Below are positions 5,585 to 7,617 of a stretch of 7,617 bases of DNA, piece after piece. The DNA comes from CAVHXA01 sp963639765 (GTDB lineage Bacteria; Bacillota; Clostridia; Oscillospirales; Oscillospiraceae), in NCBI GenBank assembly GCA_963639765.1, contig CAVHXA010000083.1, positions 1 to 7,617 on the forward strand, in the 5' to 3' direction. Under the pieces are notes generated by a model. The model saw only the letters and a list, made by a program, of their open reading frames with translations, had not been told where the DNA came from and made no database searches. The position numbers were made by a program, and so were the translations under genes. The first letter of the stretch is position 1. Each line of letters starts with the position of its first letter.

Positions 5585-6046
5585 TTAGTTTTCCTCCTTA
5601 TTGTTGTTCACGTCATCTTTGTTGGTGTTGTCTTCTTCAGCGGTAGTTCTGCCGTGCAGTTGCGCCAGCACATCCTTCATTTTGTCAGGCACAGGCAAGC
5701 CGATGTGCGCTGCGTTTTCCAGAAGGGAAAGCCCTTCGTTCGACAAGTAAAATGCAATCACCGCGCCGCGAAGCGCACTTCCCGTGCCGACCACATGTAC
5801 ATCGACCACATTCGCCACGCCGACCAGCATCAGTATCAGCACCTTCTTGCAGATGCCCTTGAAGCCCACGGCGCTCGACAGCTTCTTATCGACAATTGCG
5901 CACATGATGCCCGTGATGTAGTCGAGAATCATGAATACAATCAGTGCGATCAGCAATCCGTCCATGCCTCCCAGGAAATACCCCAGCCAGCCGCCTACAA
6001 TCGTTGCAGCCATTTGGAGCTTCGTCCAGATCAGTTCTACCTTCAT
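5585..6046 (-). CDS. Phage holin (toxin secretion/phage lysis holin family, Phage_holin_4 type)
   Basis: This 153-residue inner-membrane protein should form the lesion that releases the endolysin. Three or so hydrophobic segments are visible: about 12-27 (MAATIVGGWLGYFLGG), about 30-52 (GLLIALIVFMILDYITGIMCAIV, containing the family-typical LDYITGI) and about 68-88, with a further amphipathic stretch near 90-108 (ALRGAVIAFYLSNEGLSLLEN). The C-terminal 20 residues are charged (EEDNTNKDDVNNNKEEN), as usual for holin tails facing the cytoplasm. The open frame extends to an ATG at 6073, but that codon lacks a spaced ribosome site. The ATG at 6046 is preceded by AAAAGGAGG at eight bases and gives MKVELIW. 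The gene is followed one base later by the endolysin and preceded by the tail protein 45 bp upstream. Confidence 0.92.
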   Translation of the reverse strand: MKVELIWTKLQMAATIVGGWLGYFLGGMDGLLIALIVFMILDYITGIMCAIVDKKLSSAVGFKGICKKVLILMLVGVANVVDVHVVGTGSALRGAVIAFYLSNEGLSLLENAAHIGLPVPDKMKDVLAQLHGRTTAEEDNTNKDDVNNNKEEN

Positions 6047-6054
6047 CAGTTTTT

Positions 6055-6063
6055 CCTCCTTTT
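6055..6063 (-). promoter_or_regulatory. Ribosome binding site that sets the holin start
   Basis: AAAAGGAGG sits eight bases upstream of the ATG at 6046. It lies inside the longer reading frame that begins at 6073, so the nine extra N-terminal residues are probably not translated. Confidence 0.8.
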
Positions 6064-6091
6064 TGTGTGTCATCCTTTTGAGATGATTGTT

Positions 6092-7387
6092 TTAACTCAA
6101 TTCAATCGTTAACGTTTTCACCGTAAACGTAAGTGCGGTGTTGTTCGAGCCGTTAAACGCTGAACTGCGCTCGATGATAATCGTTGCTATACCTGTCGCG
6201 GGATCGAGCACTGTGCTCGTCACCAGTGAAGTATAATCATCACCACCGTCAGCATAACTTGCGCTCTTGCCGTACTTTCCGGCGCAGCGTACCCAGCCGA
6301 CCATGTTTGTTACCGTGGCCGTGGTTGCGCTTAAAGCCGCAAGACCGATTGGGACGCTTATATAGATATGCTTTGCGCTTCCGGTTAGGTGTCCGCACAG
6401 CACAACATTCTCGCCGATGTTGACAATCCTTGATGACCCGCCACCGATGTTGATTCCGCCATAGAAGAAGGCGGGGTAATAACACTCGAATCGTCCCGGA
6501 TTGTTTCTGTCGCAGAATCCGCCGAACGTCACGCCGCCATCGGTATGACCGCTCAAGTGGACGTTGGCAAATGCGCGGTCAATCTCACTGAAAGCTGATG
6601 CGGTTTCATATCCGTTGGTCACCTGCAAAAGGAAAGCACAGTCGCTGCCGTTGGAAAAGGTCTGCGTAATGACGGCGGTGCTGTCGGTGATGCCCGCGTA
6701 TATGTCTTCCAGCGTACAGTTGAGCGGCACAAGCGTATCATCCGCCGTGGCGGGGTCATGCTCAGATGAGCAGTACAGCTTTACGGTATAGCCGTGACCG
6801 CTAAGTTTTTCAATGTCGGTCGCAGCGGTCAACTTGATATTCGTCAGCAGCGCCGTACCTTCATCGTCCGGAGTTCGCTCCACGGAAAAAGCAAGCACAG
6901 GCTTGTCTCTGCCCGAGAGCATGGTCAGGTATTCGCCGTTCGTGCCGCGCAGATTGTGGATATTATCGAAGTTCGTACCGTTGGCAAAAGATGCATTGGT
7001 GGTGAAACTCAGTATGAAATTGGTGTTGTCGAGGCTCATCATGTATTCGGAAGTATCTATCGGATACTCGGATGAGTCGCTGAATTCAATTGAGCCGCTG
7101 AAAGTCTTGGAGACATTTTTGCCCCACGATATGGCAGCCATGCCATAATCGCTGGCATAGTTATTGCTCCCATATAAAAAGACGGCGGGAAGCGAACCGT
7201 TCCGACCGTCTGAACGCGTGGTCTTGTATTTGCCGCTCAGATAAACGCTGCACTTGGTGATGGCAACGCCGGAAGTGTTTTTCAGCGTTATGGAGAATTG
7301 CACTGTATCACCCGGCGCGATGAGCTTCGGGGTGAACGACATCTCCGTGATCGTGAAATATCCGGCATCTGATATTGGAAAAGCCAT
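6092..7387 (-). CDS. Phage tail-associated structural protein, probably baseplate or receptor-contact
   Basis: This 431-residue, beta-rich protein has no signal peptide or membrane segment. An N-terminal Ig-like/CARDB-like module (about residues 10-110: FTITEMSFTPKLIAPGDTV ... SITLKNTSG) is followed by a middle region with FSVERTPDDEGTALLTNIKL (about 167-186) and SNGSDCAFLLQVTNGYETASAFSE. Next comes a segment typical of siphovirus minor structural proteins (LSGHTDGGVTFGGFCD ... FECYYPAFFYGGINIGGG, about 278-317). The last 100 residues form a separate Ser/Thr/Gly-rich domain. The frame opens at 7411, but the ATG at 7387 has AAAGGAGG at eight bases and is chosen. It follows a tail protein and precedes the holin, the normal site for tail-tip or receptor-binding proteins. 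Assignment rests on pattern and position; the exact family is uncertain. Confidence 0.72.
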   Translation of the reverse strand: MAFPISDAGYFTITEMSFTPKLIAPGDTVQFSITLKNTSGVAITKCSVYLSGKYKTTRSDGRNGSLPAVFLYGSNNYASDYGMAAISWGKNVSKTFSGSIEFSDSSEYPIDTSEYMMSLDNTNFILSFTTNASFANGTNFDNIHNLRGTNGEYLTMLSGRDKPVLAFSVERTPDDEGTALLTNIKLTAATDIEKLSGHGYTVKLYCSSEHDPATADDTLVPLNCTLEDIYAGITDSTAVITQTFSNGSDCAFLLQVTNGYETASAFSEIDRAFANVHLSGHTDGGVTFGGFCDRNNPGRFECYYPAFFYGGINIGGGSSRIVNIGENVVLCGHLTGSAKHIYISVPIGLAALSATTATVTNMVGWVRCAGKYGKSASYADGGDDYTSLVTSTVLDPATGIATIIIERSSAFNGSNNTALTFTVKTLTIELS

Positions 7388-7395
7388 GGTTGTGT

Positions 7396-7403
7396 CCTCC
7401 TTT
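7396..7403 (-). promoter_or_regulatory. Ribosome binding site that sets the start of the tail-associated gene
   Basis: AAAGGAGG is eight bases before the ATG at 7387. The in-frame ATG at 7411 lies upstream of this site and has no ribosome site, so it is probably unused. Confidence 0.8.
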
Positions 7404-7416
7404 GCCCACATTCATT

Positions 7417-7459
7417 GGCGGGTTGGTTTTGTACTGTGGTTTGGTAGGCGGGTTGGTTT
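7417..7459. repeat. 13-bp direct repeat in the A/C-rich spacer
   Basis: GGCGGGTTGGTTT occurs at 7417-7429 and 7447-7459, start to start 30 bp. It lies in the 147-bp spacer 7388-7534 between two tail genes. The minus-strand RNA there is poor in G and should be weakly structured. Nothing else recognisable was found in the spacer: no terminator and no clear promoter. Confidence 0.75.
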
Positions 7460-7534
7460 GATGATGCCGCCAGCGGATTGCTTTGGCGCTGTGGTTCGGC
7501 TGACGGGTGCTTTGTATTGCGGATTTGTTTGTTG

Positions 7535-7617
7535 TTACTTGAGCTTGAACGCCAGTCCGCCATCCACAGTCTTGCGCAGCTGGTAATTGCCGAACTGGAC
7601 GTACTTAGCAGCAAACT
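7535..7617 (-). CDS. C-terminus of an upstream phage tail protein (partial)
   Basis: Only the last 27 codons and a TAA (7537-7535) are in the window; the gene begins beyond base 7617. The end reads FAAKYVQFGNYQLRKT then VDGGLAFKLK. Endings with VQFGNYxLR..DGGLAFKxK are a familiar finish of tail or virion proteins in prophages of Clostridia, which supports the frame. Its position directly upstream of another tail-associated gene fits. What the full protein is cannot be told from this fragment. Confidence 0.7.
   Translation of the reverse strand, partial: FAAKYVQFGNYQLRKTVDGGLAFKLK

Noticed and set aside
4723..7482. CAGCGGATTG seen three times (4728, 4754 and 7471)
   Set aside because: The first two belong to the local duplication. 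The third is a 10-base match in an unrelated spacer and could easily be chance; no further copies were seen.
7288..7614. Minus-strand frame of 108 codons across the tail gene junction
   Set aside because: It overlaps the end of one supported gene and the start of another in a different frame, and owes its length to the G-poor spacer.

Overview
The window looks like the late end of a temperate siphovirus-type prophage (or a phage genome) from a low- to mid-GC Gram-positive anaerobe, probably a gut-type member of Clostridia. The case rests on strong AAGGAGG-type ribosome sites before almost every gene, BppU-like and collagen-like virion proteins, a Bacillota-type phage holin, an NlpC/P60-like + SH3 endolysin and large serine recombinases. 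The host is inferred from gene style, not from any host marker. Every supported gene lies on the minus strand, so transcription runs from high to low coordinates.

In transcription order: (1) 7617-7535, the last 27 residues of a tail protein. (2) 7534-7388, an A/C-rich (on the mRNA) spacer with a 13-bp direct repeat. (3) 7387-6092, a 431-residue beta-rich tail-associated structural protein. (4) 6046-5585, a holin, and 5583-4753, an endolysin with a Cys/His catalytic domain and a C-terminal SH3 domain; together they form the lysis cassette, closed by a Rho-independent terminator at about 4720-4673. (5) 4626-3409, a BppU-like/coiled-coil/collagen-like fibre, joined by a TGATG stop-start to 3409-2696, a tail tip-like protein. 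(6) 2695-2536, a 160-bp regulatory interval with a weak promoter candidate, phased direct repeats and an inverted repeat. (7) 2535-1204 and 1155-1, two tandem large serine recombinases separated by 48 bp that contain a perfect 7-bp hairpin. The second runs off the low-coordinate edge.

The most unusual content is the recombinase pair. The first protein has a normal catalytic domain but carries the DNA-binding 'recombinase' domain twice in tandem, and it lacks the cysteine zinc ribbon and coiled coil that normally end this family. The second has a single recombinase domain, the beginning of a zinc ribbon (CPCCG...), and a 57-residue N-terminal extension. Both keep the catalytic serine and the key arginines. 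The arrangement suggests a two-subunit integration/excision machine in which one protein supplies extended DNA recognition and the other the synapsis-controlling parts. That role is inference.

Several start codons were moved downstream from the longest open frame to the ATG with a properly spaced Shine-Dalgarno site (7387, 6046, 4626, 3409). No tRNA, rRNA, CRISPR array or insertion sequence was seen. No attachment site could be identified.
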